Assembly (NCBI GenBank): GCA_964652255.1
Contig: CAZZBM010000002.1
Coordinates: 1-64,000 of the forward strand
DNA length: 64,000 nucleotides
Direction: 5' to 3'
DNA from: CAZZBM01 sp964652255
GTDB taxonomy: Bacteria; Bdellovibrionota; Bacteriovoracia; Bacteriovoracales; CAZZBM01
The notes below the pieces were generated by a model. It searched no databases, was not told the origin of the DNA, and worked only from the letters and a program-made list of their open reading frames with translations. Below are positions 1 to 8,746 of the stretch, in pieces. A program made the translations under genes and the position numbers. Position 1 is the stretch's first letter, and each line of letters opens with the position of its first letter.

Positions 1-782
<782 letters not shown>

Positions 783-831
783 TTATCAATAAAAAAATTC
801 TTGTTAAAAAAACCTTGTTAATTAATTATTT

Positions 832-855
832 AAATCTAACAAAATTGTTGGATTT
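832..855 (+). other. Hairpin in the 23S-5S spacer
   Basis: Near-perfect inverted repeat (aaatctaacaa / ttgttggattt) with a very short loop, just upstream of 5S rRNA. It uses bases 850-855, which can instead extend the 5S terminal stem, so the two structures are mutually exclusive. A role in rRNA processing is inferred. Confidence 0.5.
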
Positions 856-858
856 AAC

Positions 859-980
859 TGAAGGGGTGAGCATAGGGCAAGGGAAAGACCTGGTCCCATT
901 CCGAACCCAGAAGTGAAGCCTTGTACCGGCGACGGTAGTGCTTGGGAAACTAAGTGCAAGACTAGCTACTTGCTCCTTCA
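859..980 (+). rRNA. rrf: 5S ribosomal RNA
   Basis: The 122-nt sequence has the conserved core ccgaacccagaagtgaag at 901-918 and a 10-bp terminal helix formed by 859-868 (tgaaggggtg) and 971-980 (tgctccttca). It lies 76 nt after 23S with no spacer tRNA. The flanks 850-857 and 982-989 can pair and lengthen helix I beyond a single C-A mismatch, as expected for a precursor stem cut by a processing RNase. Confidence 0.96.
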
Positions 981-1015
981 ATTAAATCTAAAATCTTTGT
1001 TTTAATAATTTTTTT

Positions 1016-1471
1016 ATGATCATTTTGCTTTCGTATTTATTTTCTCAAGAAAATCTGTTTTCTAAACTTTCTCCTGACAGTTTAATCATTTTATTTAATA
1101 AATTTGATCCTAAAAACAGAAAGGAATATCCTTTGAGGGTTGAAAGAAGATCTTTTTTTAAAGAAGAAAAAAAAGAAGATTCTGATGAATTAACAGAGTA
1201 TTGGAAAAGTATTTCTTCTTTAAAGTTAGAAAAAATAATTTGTGAGAATAAGACTTATTATTATGTTTCTTTAACTGAGTATAATTTAAACATATTTTTA
1301 AAATTAAAGGAATCTTATTGGAATCCTTTCTTTTTTTTACAAGAAGAAACTCTCACTTGTGATTTATTAAAAAAATTTCTTTTACCTAATTATAATCTCG
1401 TTGAGTTTGATCTTGAATCTGTTACTTTTAGCACTAAGATAACTTCCAATGAAAAACTTTCAAATTTTTAA
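1016..1471 (+). CDS. Hypothetical protein, possibly exported
   Basis: 151 residues of unknown function. The N-terminus (MIILLSYLFSQ) is a short hydrophobic stretch like the abbreviated signal sequences seen elsewhere in the window. The rest is a charged soluble domain rich in Lys, Glu and Phe. It starts 35 nt after 5S rRNA with no Shine-Dalgarno sequence; a TAATAA element 8 nt before the ATG could be a -10 box or chance. There is no recognisable domain. It could in principle be read through from the rRNA operon. Confidence 0.6.
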   Translation: MIILLSYLFSQENLFSKLSPDSLIILFNKFDPKNRKEYPLRVERRSFFKEEKKEDSDELTEYWKSISSLKLEKIICENKTYYYVSLTEYNLNIFLKLKESYWNPFFFLQEETLTCDLLKKFLLPNYNLVEFDLESVTFSTKITSNEKLSNF

Positions 1472-1531
1472 TTGAAAAATAATAGTTTATTTTTATTTCT
1501 TTTTTCTTTTTTTTTTGTTAATCAAGATTAG

Positions 1532-2071
1532 ATGTTAGCTCAATTAGAGGTGATTTGTGGCCCTATGTTTTCAGGAAAAAGTGAAGAACTTATTAGAAGG
1601 GTGAGAAGAAGTCAGATAGCTAAACAAAAAATTCAAGTCTTTAAACCTTCTTTAGATGATCGTTATTCTAAATATCATATTCAGTCTCATACGGATTTAA
1701 GTATTGAAGCTTATCCAGTGAAGGATTCTGGAGAACTTTTTAATTCTATTAAAGATTCAACAAAAGTTATTGCTATTGATGAAGTTCAATTTTTTGATGA
1801 AGGTATTATTGAAGTGATTTTAAGACTTATTAAAAGATCTGTTAGAGTGATTGTAGCTGGTTTAGATCTAGACTATAAGGGTGATCCTTTTGGACCTATG
1901 CCACAATTATTAGCTTTAGCTGATGAAGTCACTAAGGTTCATGCAATCTGTACCATTTGTGGAGAAAGTGCCACTAGAACCGAAAGAATAGTTCTTAGTG
2001 AAGATCTTGTTCTTTTAGGGGAAAAAAATCATTACGAAGCAAGATGTAAGGCTCATCATGCATACTCATGA
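1532..2071 (+). CDS. tdk: Thymidine kinase (type II)
   Basis: Phosphorylates thymidine to dTMP in nucleoside salvage. The 179 residues match the family length. The P-loop GPMFSGKS is at residues 10-17, the acidic DEVQ motif at 83-86, the lid-proximal GLDLDY at about 110, and the structural zinc ligands C140, C143, C172 and H175. Its stop overlaps the next start (ATGA), so it is coupled to the GHMP kinase gene. With the nupC-type transporter at 46.8 kb it suggests import and reuse of external nucleosides. No Shine-Dalgarno sequence precedes the ATG. Confidence 0.95.
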   Translation: MLAQLEVICGPMFSGKSEELIRRVRRSQIAKQKIQVFKPSLDDRYSKYHIQSHTDLSIEAYPVKDSGELFNSIKDSTKVIAIDEVQFFDEGIIEVILRLIKRSVRVIVAGLDLDYKGDPFGPMPQLLALADEVTKVHAICTICGESATRTERIVLSEDLVLLGEKNHYEARCKAHHAYS

Positions 2072-3024
2072 AGGGTTTCTATAGAATTGATTTTTTAGGG
2101 GGGACTTTAGACTTGCCTCCTTTTTATGAATACTTTCCAGTAATTGTAGTTAATGCTGCTTTACAACAATCCCTTGAAGTGATTTTAAAGCCAAGAAAAA
2201 AAAATATTCTTTGGAAAAGAGATCAAAATGTAAAAGAACAAAGTTTAAAAGACCTTTTGACTAAAAAACAACCTGATTTATTGGAAAGGCTTTTAAAAGC
2301 TTTTGTAGAGATTACCTATTTAGATTCAAATTTTGGTTTAGAAATTACTATCAATGGAGATTTTAAAGTAGGTTCAGGATTAGCGGGATCTTCAGCTCTT
2401 GCCATAGCTTTTTTAAAAGCTTTGGTTGTTTTTTTTAAAAAAAACATTGAAATGATTCAAGTGGCTCAAAGTATTGAGGTAAGAATTTTGCAACAAGGCG
2501 TTGCTGGTTTTCAGGATTATTATCCAGCTTATTATGGGGGTTTTCTAGCTTTAAAACCTTCTTATGGATTAATTCAAAGAGAACAATTATACACACAAGG
2601 TTTAATTCATTTCTTAAAAAAAAATATTGTTTTAGCTTTTTCAGGAGTTCAAAGAAAGTCTGGAGCAGAGAATTGGAAAATTTATAAGGCTTTTTTTGAT
2701 GGAGATAAAAAGATTAGAAAAGCTTTGGAAAAGTTAGCAGAAATTTCTGTAGAGGGTTATGAAGCTTTAAAAAAAAAGAATTATTCTTTGTTTTTAGAAA
2801 AAGTTTTTGAAGATGGTTTTTTAAGAAAAAAAACATTTTTAGGCTTTGAGCCTGAAAATATCACTCCTTTGAGAAAAAAAATTAAAGATGTGAAATTTTG
2901 TGGAGCTGGAGGGGGAGGTTATTTTATTGCTTCTTCTCAAATGAGACAAAGTATTTATCAAGATCAAATTGTAGAGTTTGATTTTCAAGAGCCTTTGGAT
3001 TTATCCCAAGAGGGAATAAGCTGA
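2068..3024 (+). CDS. GHMP-family sugar kinase (HddA-like)
   Basis: 318-residue small-molecule kinase. The N-terminal YRIDFLGGTLDLP resembles motif 1 of D-glycero-D-manno-heptose 7-phosphate kinases (R-x-S-x-x-GGGTDLP). The phosphate-binding loop GSGLAGSSAL is at about 107-116 and the third motif GAGGGGYF near 284. Heptose kinase activity would serve LPS or S-layer glycan synthesis, but galactokinase-like or other GHMP substrates cannot be excluded. It overlaps tdk by 4 nt and its last 40 nt overlap the convergent rsgA gene, leaving no room for an ordinary terminator. Confidence 0.75.
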   Translation: MKGFYRIDFLGGTLDLPPFYEYFPVIVVNAALQQSLEVILKPRKKNILWKRDQNVKEQSLKDLLTKKQPDLLERLLKAFVEITYLDSNFGLEITINGDFKVGSGLAGSSALAIAFLKALVVFFKKNIEMIQVAQSIEVRILQQGVAGFQDYYPAYYGGFLALKPSYGLIQREQLYTQGLIHFLKKNIVLAFSGVQRKSGAENWKIYKAFFDGDKKIRKALEKLAEISVEGYEALKKKNYSLFLEKVFEDGFLRKKTFLGFEPENITPLRKKIKDVKFCGAGGGGYFIASSQMRQSIYQDQIVEFDFQEPLDLSQEGIS

Positions 3025-3896
3025 AGTTCTTTTTTTATTTTTAAATAGTTTTTTAACCTAGATTGAACTAAAGAATGAGGATTGTCTTTAATAAAACAAA
3101 GTTGAGCTTCATTATTATGTTCACAGTTATGAAAGTGACAAAGGTGTGAAAGTTTTTTTATATCAGGAAAACCAAGATCAAGATCACTTAATTGTAGATC
3201 TCTTAAATGAAAATAATTAAAGCCAGGGGTGTCAAAAATCCAGAAATCTTTTTCAGGATAAAGAATGATTTGAGTGGTAGTGTGTTTTCCACGATCAAGC
3301 TGAGAGAGCTCTCCTGTTTTGATTTCTTTTTGAAGGAGAGAGGAAATTAAACGACTTTTACCTACACCAGATTCACCTAAAAAAAGAACTTTTTTATGAA
3401 GAATAAAATTTTTTAATTCCTGAAAGCCATTTTTTAAAAATTGATTTTTATACTCAGGGTATTTAGCGGAAAGTTCAAAAAAAGAAACAGGAATTCTTTG
3501 ACTGATTTCTAGTGGGTTAATTTGAAGAGAGGGAGTGTATAAATCCATTTTATTAATAACTACTAATAAAGGAATAGACCAAGTCTGACTTCTTAAATAA
3601 ATTTTATCTAAAGTAAGATCTGAATAAGTAGGATTGGTAATAGGAGTAACAAAGATAGCAAAATCTACATGAGTAGCAACAGGTTGAAGAGATTTTTTTT
3701 TTAGTGAATATTTTGTAAGAGTGTTTTTTCTAGGGAGAATTTTAGAAATAATTTCTCCTTCAATAAGAACTTCATCTCCTGGTATGGGTTGTATTTGGTC
3801 GAAGATTTTTTTTTTAATAGGATAGTTTTTTTCTTCATGAAGTTCAGTATAACAAGTAAATAAATGTTTGCTACTTCGCAAAACAATAGCTTTCAT
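2985..3896 (-). CDS. rsgA: Ribosome small-subunit GTPase RsgA
   Basis: Circularly permuted GTPase that acts in late 30S maturation. From the chosen start it has 303 residues: an N-terminal OB-like part, G4 motif NKMD at 115-118, P-loop GESGVGKS at 174-181, G3 DTPGF at 222-226, and C-terminal zinc-binding C253, H256/H260, C258 and C267. The ATG at 3896 is preferred because the longer frame would run into the divergent tRNA-Arg gene and adds no conserved sequence. The 3' end overlaps the GHMP kinase gene by 40 bp. Confidence 0.93.
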   Translation of the reverse strand: MKAIVLRSSKHLFTCYTELHEEKNYPIKKKIFDQIQPIPGDEVLIEGEIISKILPRKNTLTKYSLKKKSLQPVATHVDFAIFVTPITNPTYSDLTLDKIYLRSQTWSIPLLVVINKMDLYTPSLQINPLEISQRIPVSFFELSAKYPEYKNQFLKNGFQELKNFILHKKVLFLGESGVGKSRLISSLLQKEIKTGELSQLDRGKHTTTQIILYPEKDFWIFDTPGFNYFHLRDLQLSDLDLGFPDIKKLSHLCHFHNCEHNNEAQLCFIKDNPHSLVQSRLKNYLKIKKELQLIPSWDKSKGS

Positions 3897-3898
3897 TC

Positions 3899-3926
3899 TT
3901 GACAAAGTTAACCTTAGATTTGTAAG
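3899..3926 (+). promoter_or_regulatory. Promoter of tRNA-Arg (sigma-70 type)
   Basis: Perfect -35 TTGACA at 3899-3904, a 16-nt spacer, and -10 TGTAAG at 3921-3926, which is a poor match. Transcription would start near 3933, just before the tRNA at 3941. The -35 box lies 2 nt from the divergent rsgA start codon. Confidence 0.5.
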
Positions 3927-3940
3927 GTGACAAGTATCTT

Positions 3941-4017
3941 GCAGTCGTAGCTCAGCTGGATAGAGCATTCGCCTTCTAAGCGAACGGTCGCTGGTTCGAA
4001 TCCAGCCGACTGTGCCA
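3941..4017 (+). tRNA. tRNA-Arg (anticodon UCU)
   Basis: 77-nt tRNA with an encoded CCA. The acceptor stem is GCAGTCG with CGACTGT, so the first pair is G1-U72 (wobble). The anticodon arm TTCGC-CTTCTAA-GCGAA gives anticodon UCU, and the T-arm is CTGGTTCGAATCCAG. It decodes AGA/AGG, and AGA is by far the commonest Arg codon in the surrounding genes. The 3' end abuts the stop codon of the convergent LOG gene at 4018. Confidence 0.96.
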
Positions 4018-4701
4018 TTAAAAATTAGGTTTTAAATTATGAGATTTATAAAAGTTTTTAATATGATCAACGATCTCATGAGGATCATCTAATAAAACTA
4101 ATTTTGTAAAATCATCTTGAGCGATACAACCTTCTTTTAGAAGGTAATTATGAATCCAACTTAAAAGTGGGGACCAAAAATCTTTTCCAACAAGAATAAT
4201 AGGAATATCTTTCATTTTTTTTGTTTGAACAAGAGTGAGGCATTCAAAGAGCTCATCTAAGGTTCCAAAGCCCCCTGGAAAGACAATAAAAGCTTGAGAG
4301 TACTTTACAAAAAGAACTTTTCTGACAAAGAAGTATTTATTTTTAATTAACTTATCTGAATCTACATAGGGATTAACAGCACTTTCTTGAGGGAGATTAA
4401 TATGTAAGCCAGCTGAAACTCCTTCTTGTAAAGAAGCGCCTTTATTCGCTGCTTCCATAATTCCTGGACCAGCACCTGTTAAAACTCCAAAGCCTTCAAT
4501 GGCTAAAAGCTCAGCTACTTTAGTAGCTAAAAGACTAAAAGGATTGTCTGTTTTAAGTCTTGCTGAGCCGTAAATACAAACACAGGGACCAATCTTTTCC
4601 ATTTTTTCAAAACCTTCAACAAATTCACCCATGATTTTAAAGATTAACCAAGAATTTTTTTCAGAAGAGTAGAGAGACCATTCCTTGTGAGATTCATTCA
4701 T
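4018..4701 (-). CDS. LOG-family (TIGR00730) nucleotide phosphoribohydrolase
   Basis: 227 residues with a Rossmann-like lysine-decarboxylase-like fold. The diagnostic PGGFGTLDE is at about 139-147, and GAGPGIMEAANKGA with GSAR near the N-terminus marks the nucleotide-binding half. Family members cleave N6-modified or ordinary AMP to free base and ribose 5-phosphate; some are annotated as lysine decarboxylases in error. Its last base directly abuts the tRNA-Arg gene. It is the last gene of the pyrG / kdsC-like / lipoprotein run. Confidence 0.88.
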   Translation of the reverse strand: MNESHKEWSLYSSEKNSWLIFKIMGEFVEGFEKMEKIGPCVCIYGSARLKTDNPFSLLATKVAELLAIEGFGVLTGAGPGIMEAANKGASLQEGVSAGLHINLPQESAVNPYVDSDKLIKNKYFFVRKVLFVKYSQAFIVFPGGFGTLDELFECLTLVQTKKMKDIPIILVGKDFWSPLLSWIHNYLLKEGCIAQDDFTKLVLLDDPHEIVDHIKNFYKSHNLKPNF

Positions 4702-4746
4702 AGGTGTTCTTTAATAGTTTTTTACTTTTTTGTAAAGAAAAGAGAA

Positions 4747-5394
4747 TTATTTTACAGGAGTTAAAATGTTGGGAACACTAAAAGTTTGAGCTTGAAAAAA
4801 AACTGGAACTAAGGGTCTTGAAGAAGTGGAAGTTGAAGCAATTTGTCTTTGAGTGACTTTGTTTTCAGGAAATCTATAAAGTCTAAAACTTAAAGAAAAA
4901 CGTTTACCAGGAGCTGTAGCTAAAAAATGATTTTTTAAACTTTGACTAAAAGTTAAATGAGCTATCTTTTTTTTAAAATCAAAATTAACAACTGCAACTC
5001 TTGTTTGATCTGTAGAAGGAAGAGAGTTTTGTTCGATGGCAACAAAAGCATTTGTGTAATTTTGACGACAAGTTTTATTGGCACAAATGATTCTTACTCG
5101 AAGATCTGTTGCTTTAGGTGGCGTGACAGGTCCAGCAGTATTAAGCCACAATCCGTAAGATCCATCACTAAAAGAAAATGTTGAAAGATCATAGGTAAGA
5201 CTAACATCCCAAGAAGGTTTAGCTTGAGAATAAAGATTAGTAGCAGCTAAATTTTCTGGATCAAAAGCGGAGCTACTGATTTCTCTTTCAGAAAAGTTTT
5301 GTTCTTGAGCAATAAGCTCATTTTTACTTTCATTTTGTAAGGCTCTTTCTTTTTCTGTTGTACAAGAAAGAATGAATAATAAAAAAAATTTCAT
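4747..5394 (-). CDS. Putative lipoprotein, unknown function
   Basis: 215 residues. The N-terminus MKFFLLFILSC gives a ten-residue signal with a lipobox-like ILS-C. The mature part has a charged linker to about 45, followed by a Ser/Thr/Phe-rich region with two cysteines (about 105-109, CANKTC) that could form a disulfide. It looks like a beta-rich periplasmic or surface domain; no family is recognised. A perfect TATAAT lies 6 nt before the ATG, suggesting its own leaderless transcript inside the pyrG operon. Confidence 0.75.
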   Translation of the reverse strand: MKFFLLFILSCTTEKERALQNESKNELIAQEQNFSEREISSSAFDPENLAATNLYSQAKPSWDVSLTYDLSTFSFSDGSYGLWLNTAGPVTPPKATDLRVRIICANKTCRQNYTNAFVAIEQNSLPSTDQTRVAVVNFDFKKKIAHLTFSQSLKNHFLATAPGKRFSLSFRLYRFPENKVTQRQIASTSTSSRPLVPVFFQAQTFSVPNILTPVK

Positions 5395-5400
5395 AGGAAA

Positions 5401-5406
5401 ATTATA
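5401..5406 (-). promoter_or_regulatory. -10 box of the 4747-5394 lipoprotein gene
   Basis: Perfect TATAAT on the minus strand, 6 nt upstream of the start codon, with no Shine-Dalgarno sequence between. No good -35 is seen; the upstream sequence lies in the end of the kdsC-like gene. The spacing implies transcription starting at or next to the ATG. Confidence 0.45.
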
Positions 5407-5416
5407 CAGAAATATT

Positions 5417-5914
5417 TTAACAAAGGAAAATATTTTTTATTTTTAAAGTTTCTTGAATAATTTCAGCCACAGCACCTGAACCACCTTCTTTTAAGGTCAC
5501 TTTATGGGCTATCTCTTGAGCTTCGTGAATAGCGTTGGGTACACTTACACCTAGTCCTACTTGTTTAAGAATAGGTAAATCTGGATAATGATCACCCATA
5601 TAAAAAACCTCTTCTGGTTGATAGTGATATTTTTCTAAGATATTTTGATAAGCCTCTAGTTTATCTTTTTGATTAGAGTAAAAAAAATTTGGCTTATAAG
5701 AGGATAAAAATTTAATAATATCTTCATTTTTCCCCTTGGAGATAAAGCCAAAAGGAAATTCAAGACTTTTTAATAGGTTAAGGGCTTGAAGATCGTTCTC
5801 ATAAAAAGAAGGAACTACTTTTTGATTAATTAATAAAATTTTAGGTGAAGTAAAAATTCCTTGAATATCAAAAATAAAAACTTTTACTTTTTTTGCTCTT
5901 TCTTCAAAGGTCAT
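5417..5914 (-). CDS. kdsC: KdsC-like HAD phosphatase with altered catalytic motif
   Basis: 165 residues, the typical length of a C0-type HAD protein. KdsC removes phosphate from Kdo 8-phosphate in LPS core synthesis. The nucleophile D16 is present in FIFDIQGIF, but the second Asp of the DxD motif is Gln (Q18). Other motifs remain: S59 (motif II), K85 (motif III), GDHYPD at 107-112 (motif IV) and the KdsC-type C-terminal GGSGAVAEI. The Gln is encoded by a clean CAA codon. Activity may be impaired or altered. It follows pyrG by 10 nt in the same direction. Confidence 0.82.
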   Translation of the reverse strand: MTFEERAKKVKVFIFDIQGIFTSPKILLINQKVVPSFYENDLQALNLLKSLEFPFGFISKGKNEDIIKFLSSYKPNFFYSNQKDKLEAYQNILEKYHYQPEEVFYMGDHYPDLPILKQVGLGVSVPNAIHEAQEIAHKVTLKEGGSGAVAEIIQETLKIKNIFLC

Positions 5915-5924
5915 AAAGATCTTT

Positions 5925-7496
5925 TTAGTATGAAGAAGGAGGAGAAGAAAGACAAGCTTTTAAGAAGCCAGTGAGAAGTGGATGAGGTTTAAAAGGACTT
6001 GATTGAAATTCTGGATGAAACTGACAGGCAATAAAAAAAGGATGATTTTTTACTTCAATGATTTCAATAAGATTTTCTTTTATATAGAGACCTGAAAAAA
6101 TTAATCCTTTTTCTTCTAATTGAGATCTATAAAAATTGTTAACTTCTAAACGATGCCTGTGTCTTTCATGAATGATTTTTTGTTGATAAAGAGATTGAGC
6201 TAAGGAGTTTTCAAGTAATTCACAAGGATAAAGCCCTAGTCTCATACTGGCACCAGTAGATTGAAGTTCTTTTTGACCATGAAGATAGTGAATAAGAAAA
6301 TCTCCTTGTTCTTCAAATTCCTCAGAAGTAGCATTTTTAAGATTTAAAACATGTTGAGCAAATTCTATGACTGCTAATTGCAGTCCAAGGCAAATGCCTA
6401 AAAAAGGTTTTTGTTTTGTTCTTGCAAAATGAATGGCTTTAATTTTACCTTCGGTTCCTCTTTTGCCAAAACCTCCTGGGACTAAGATACCAGAGTAATT
6501 TTGTAAATGAGAAAGTTCTTCATCTGAAGAAAGATAATCAATTTTAAGCTCTCTATCTATAGATAAAGCTGAATGATTTAAAGACTCTTCTAGGGATTTA
6601 TAAGATTCTTGAAGTCCATATTTACAAATCATGGCTATGGTTAAAAGATCTTTTTTCTTAGAAAGCTTTTGTTCTAAAAAATGAAAATCTTCTAGTTTGG
6701 GAGCAGAAAGTTGTTCTGAAAACAAAGAAAAGATTTTTGAGCTTAAATGTTGTTTTTCCAAGATAAGAGGGACTTTATAGATAGAATCTTGATCAGAAAC
6801 TTCTAAGATATGTTCTATTCCAGTGTTGGATCTTAATTTTTCAACAAGAAACTCAGAAGATTCTTCACTTCTTAAAAAAAGAAAATGAGGATTGATTCCA
6901 TAAGATCTTAATTCTTTTACAGAATGCTGAGCTGGTTTTGTTTTTAATTCTTTTGTTGTTCTTAAATAGGGAAGATAAACCATATGAATAAAGATAACTT
7001 TTTTATCTTTATCCATTGAGAGTTGTCTGATAGCTTCTAAAAAAGGAGGAGATTCTAAATCTCCTACAGTGCCACCAACTTCACCAAGTAAAACATCACA
7101 TTTTTTTCCTAGTTCAATAATTTTTTCTTTAATAGCATCTGTCACATGAGGAACAAGTTGAACATCTTGTCCTTGATAAAAACCTTGTCTTTCTTTTTGA
7201 ATGACTTCCAAATAGATTTTACCAGAAGTGAAATTGTTATTTTTTTTGACTTTAATTTGAGTAAAACGTTCATAATGACCTAAGTCTAAGTCTGTTTCAG
7301 CACCATCTTCAGTCACAAAAACTTCACCATGAATATTAGGGTTCATGGTTCCTGGATCAACGCTTAAATAAGGATCCATTTTTAAAAAATCTATTTTTAA
7401 TTTAGACCTTTCTAAGATGGCTCCAAGACTAGCAGCTACGACACCTTTACCTAAAGAACTTAAAACTCCACCAGTGATAAAGATGTATTTTTGCAT
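5925..7496 (-). CDS. pyrG: CTP synthase
   Basis: 523-residue bifunctional enzyme that aminates UTP to CTP. The N-terminal synthetase domain starts with KYIFITGGVLSSLGKG. The C-terminal glutamine amidotransferase domain has the nucleophile Cys in GICLGLQ and the terminal His/Glu in FHPE. Length is slightly below the usual ~540. It is the first gene of a leftward operon with kdsC-like, a lipoprotein and a LOG gene, and diverges from rsmA. A strong promoter sits 8 nt before the ATG. Confidence 0.97.
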   Translation of the reverse strand: MQKYIFITGGVLSSLGKGVVAASLGAILERSKLKIDFLKMDPYLSVDPGTMNPNIHGEVFVTEDGAETDLDLGHYERFTQIKVKKNNNFTSGKIYLEVIQKERQGFYQGQDVQLVPHVTDAIKEKIIELGKKCDVLLGEVGGTVGDLESPPFLEAIRQLSMDKDKKVIFIHMVYLPYLRTTKELKTKPAQHSVKELRSYGINPHFLFLRSEESSEFLVEKLRSNTGIEHILEVSDQDSIYKVPLILEKQHLSSKIFSLFSEQLSAPKLEDFHFLEQKLSKKKDLLTIAMICKYGLQESYKSLEESLNHSALSIDRELKIDYLSSDEELSHLQNYSGILVPGGFGKRGTEGKIKAIHFARTKQKPFLGICLGLQLAVIEFAQHVLNLKNATSEEFEEQGDFLIHYLHGQKELQSTGASMRLGLYPCELLENSLAQSLYQQKIIHERHRHRLEVNNFYRSQLEEKGLIFSGLYIKENLIEIIEVKNHPFFIACQFHPEFQSSPFKPHPLLTGFLKACLSSPPSSY

Positions 7497-7504
7497 AAAA
7501 TGGG

Positions 7505-7533
7505 ACTATAGGTTAAAAATTTTCTTTTTTCAA
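7505..7533 (-). promoter_or_regulatory. pyrG promoter (sigma-70 type), leaderless spacing
   Basis: On the minus strand: TTGAAA, a 17-nt spacer, TATAGT, then only 8 nt to the ATG of pyrG. There is no Shine-Dalgarno sequence, so the transcript should begin at or within 1-2 nt of the start codon. Confidence 0.65.
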
Positions 7534-7536
7534 GAT

Positions 7537-7565
7537 TTGATCTTTTTTTGAACTCAAGGTATTCT
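7537..7565 (+). promoter_or_regulatory. rsmA promoter (sigma-70 type), leaderless spacing
   Basis: TTGATC (7537-7542), a 17-nt spacer and TATTCT (7560-7565), followed by 5 nt and the GTG start of rsmA. It is back-to-back with the pyrG promoter in a 74-bp intergenic region. Confidence 0.55.
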
Positions 7566-7570
7566 CTTTT

Positions 7571-8293
7571 GTGTTTTTTAAAAAAAAGTCTTTGGGACAA
7601 CACTTTCTTATCCATCAACCTACTTGCGAAAAAATCACACAAAGTTATTCATCTGTTGCTGAAAACATTCTCGAAATAGGTCCTGGAGCAGGAGCTCTTA
7701 CAAAATACCTTTATTTGCTAAAAAAACCTTTATATTTAATTGAAAAAGATTTGAGACTCATTGAAGATTTAAAAAAGTTTGTACCTAAAAAAATTTATCC
7801 TTTAGATTATTTTGCTGTTCCTATGCAAGAATTTTCTTCTTTAACTCATCTTTGGCTTGTGTCTAATTTACCTTACAATGTGGGAACAAGAATTTTTATT
7901 GATCTAGCTCAGTATGATTTTGTTCGTTATTTAACGTTAATGTTTCAGAAAGAGGTAGGGTTAAGATTTATTGATACTAAAATGAATTTTTTAAAGTCTT
8001 TTAGCCTGAATTATTTTCATATAAAAAAACTTCTTACAGTTTCTAAAAATTCTTTTGATCCTCCTCCTCAAGTTGATTCTATGGTCGTTCTTTTTGAAAG
8101 AAAAAAACCTATAGTAAATAACTATAAGTCTTGGTTATCTTTTAATAAAGAGCTTTTTGCTTTTCCAAGAAAACAATTAAAAAGTAGATATCCTCAAGAA
8201 ATTGTCCAGCTGAAAAGAGCTGAAGAACTAGATTTTGAAACCATTCTTTATCTTTATGAGAAAACAAAATTTTTGAAAAAAAAAGATCTTTAA
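7571..8293 (+). CDS. rsmA: 16S rRNA dimethyladenosine transferase
   Basis: Dimethylates two adjacent adenines near the 3' end of 16S rRNA. 240 residues, shorter than the usual ~270 because the C-terminal helical domain is trimmed. Motifs: KKSLGQHFL at 5-13, the SAM-binding EIGPGAGALT at about 35-44, and the catalytic NLPYN at about 98-102. The start is a GTG positioned right after the promoter. smpB follows 15 nt later. Confidence 0.92.
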   Translation: MFFKKKSLGQHFLIHQPTCEKITQSYSSVAENILEIGPGAGALTKYLYLLKKPLYLIEKDLRLIEDLKKFVPKKIYPLDYFAVPMQEFSSLTHLWLVSNLPYNVGTRIFIDLAQYDFVRYLTLMFQKEVGLRFIDTKMNFLKSFSLNYFHIKKLLTVSKNSFDPPPQVDSMVVLFERKKPIVNNYKSWLSFNKELFAFPRKQLKSRYPQEIVQLKRAEELDFETILYLYEKTKFLKKKDL

Positions 8294-8308
8294 GGTAAGA
8301 TTCAAGTC

Positions 8309-8746
8309 GTGTTATTAGTTAAGAATAGAGATGCTTATTTTCACTATACTATTGAAGATAAAATAGAGGCTGGTTTAGTTCTTGTAGGGACTGAAGTTAA
8401 GGTTATTAGATCAGGGGGGGTTTCTTTAAAAGATGGTTATGTTAAAATAGACGATAATAATGAGGCTTGGCTTTGTGAGGTTCATATAGCTTCTTATTCT
8501 CATGGCAATAGAACAAATCATGACTTTGTAAGAAAAAGAAAACTCTTGCTTAATAAAAGTGAAATTCTAAGATTAAAGCAAAAAATGAAACTGCAAAAAC
8601 TAACTCTTTTACCCCTAGCTATGCATCTTTCTAAAAAAGGAAAAATTAAAGTAGAATTAGGATTAGGGAGAGGCAAAAAACTTTTTGATAAGAGACAAGC
8701 TTTAAAAGAAAAAGATTCTAAAAAAAATCTTAAACAACATGTTTAG
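8309..8746 (+). CDS. smpB: tmRNA-binding protein SmpB
   Basis: 145 residues. Partner of tmRNA in trans-translation rescue of stalled ribosomes. Characteristic segments are the N-terminal AYFHYTIEDKIEAGLVLVGTEVK (start near 10), the central HIASYSHGN, and the basic tail ending in GKKLFDKRQALKEKD. The start is GTG. It overlaps the ABC gene by 8 nt. The ssrA RNA itself is not in this window. Confidence 0.95.
   Translation: MLLVKNRDAYFHYTIEDKIEAGLVLVGTEVKVIRSGGVSLKDGYVKIDDNNEAWLCEVHIASYSHGNRTNHDFVRKRKLLLNKSEILRLKQKMKLQKLTLLPLAMHLSKKGKIKVELGLGRGKKLFDKRQALKEKDSKKNLKQHV

Noticed and set aside
3897..3968. Longer rsgA start at 3968
   Set aside because: It would overlap the tRNA-Arg gene and its promoter, and the extra 24 residues show no family similarity.
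8414..8420. G7 run in smpB as a phase-variation tract
   Set aside because: It encodes conserved SmpB residues (SGG) and is a chance run of Gly codons in a housekeeping gene.
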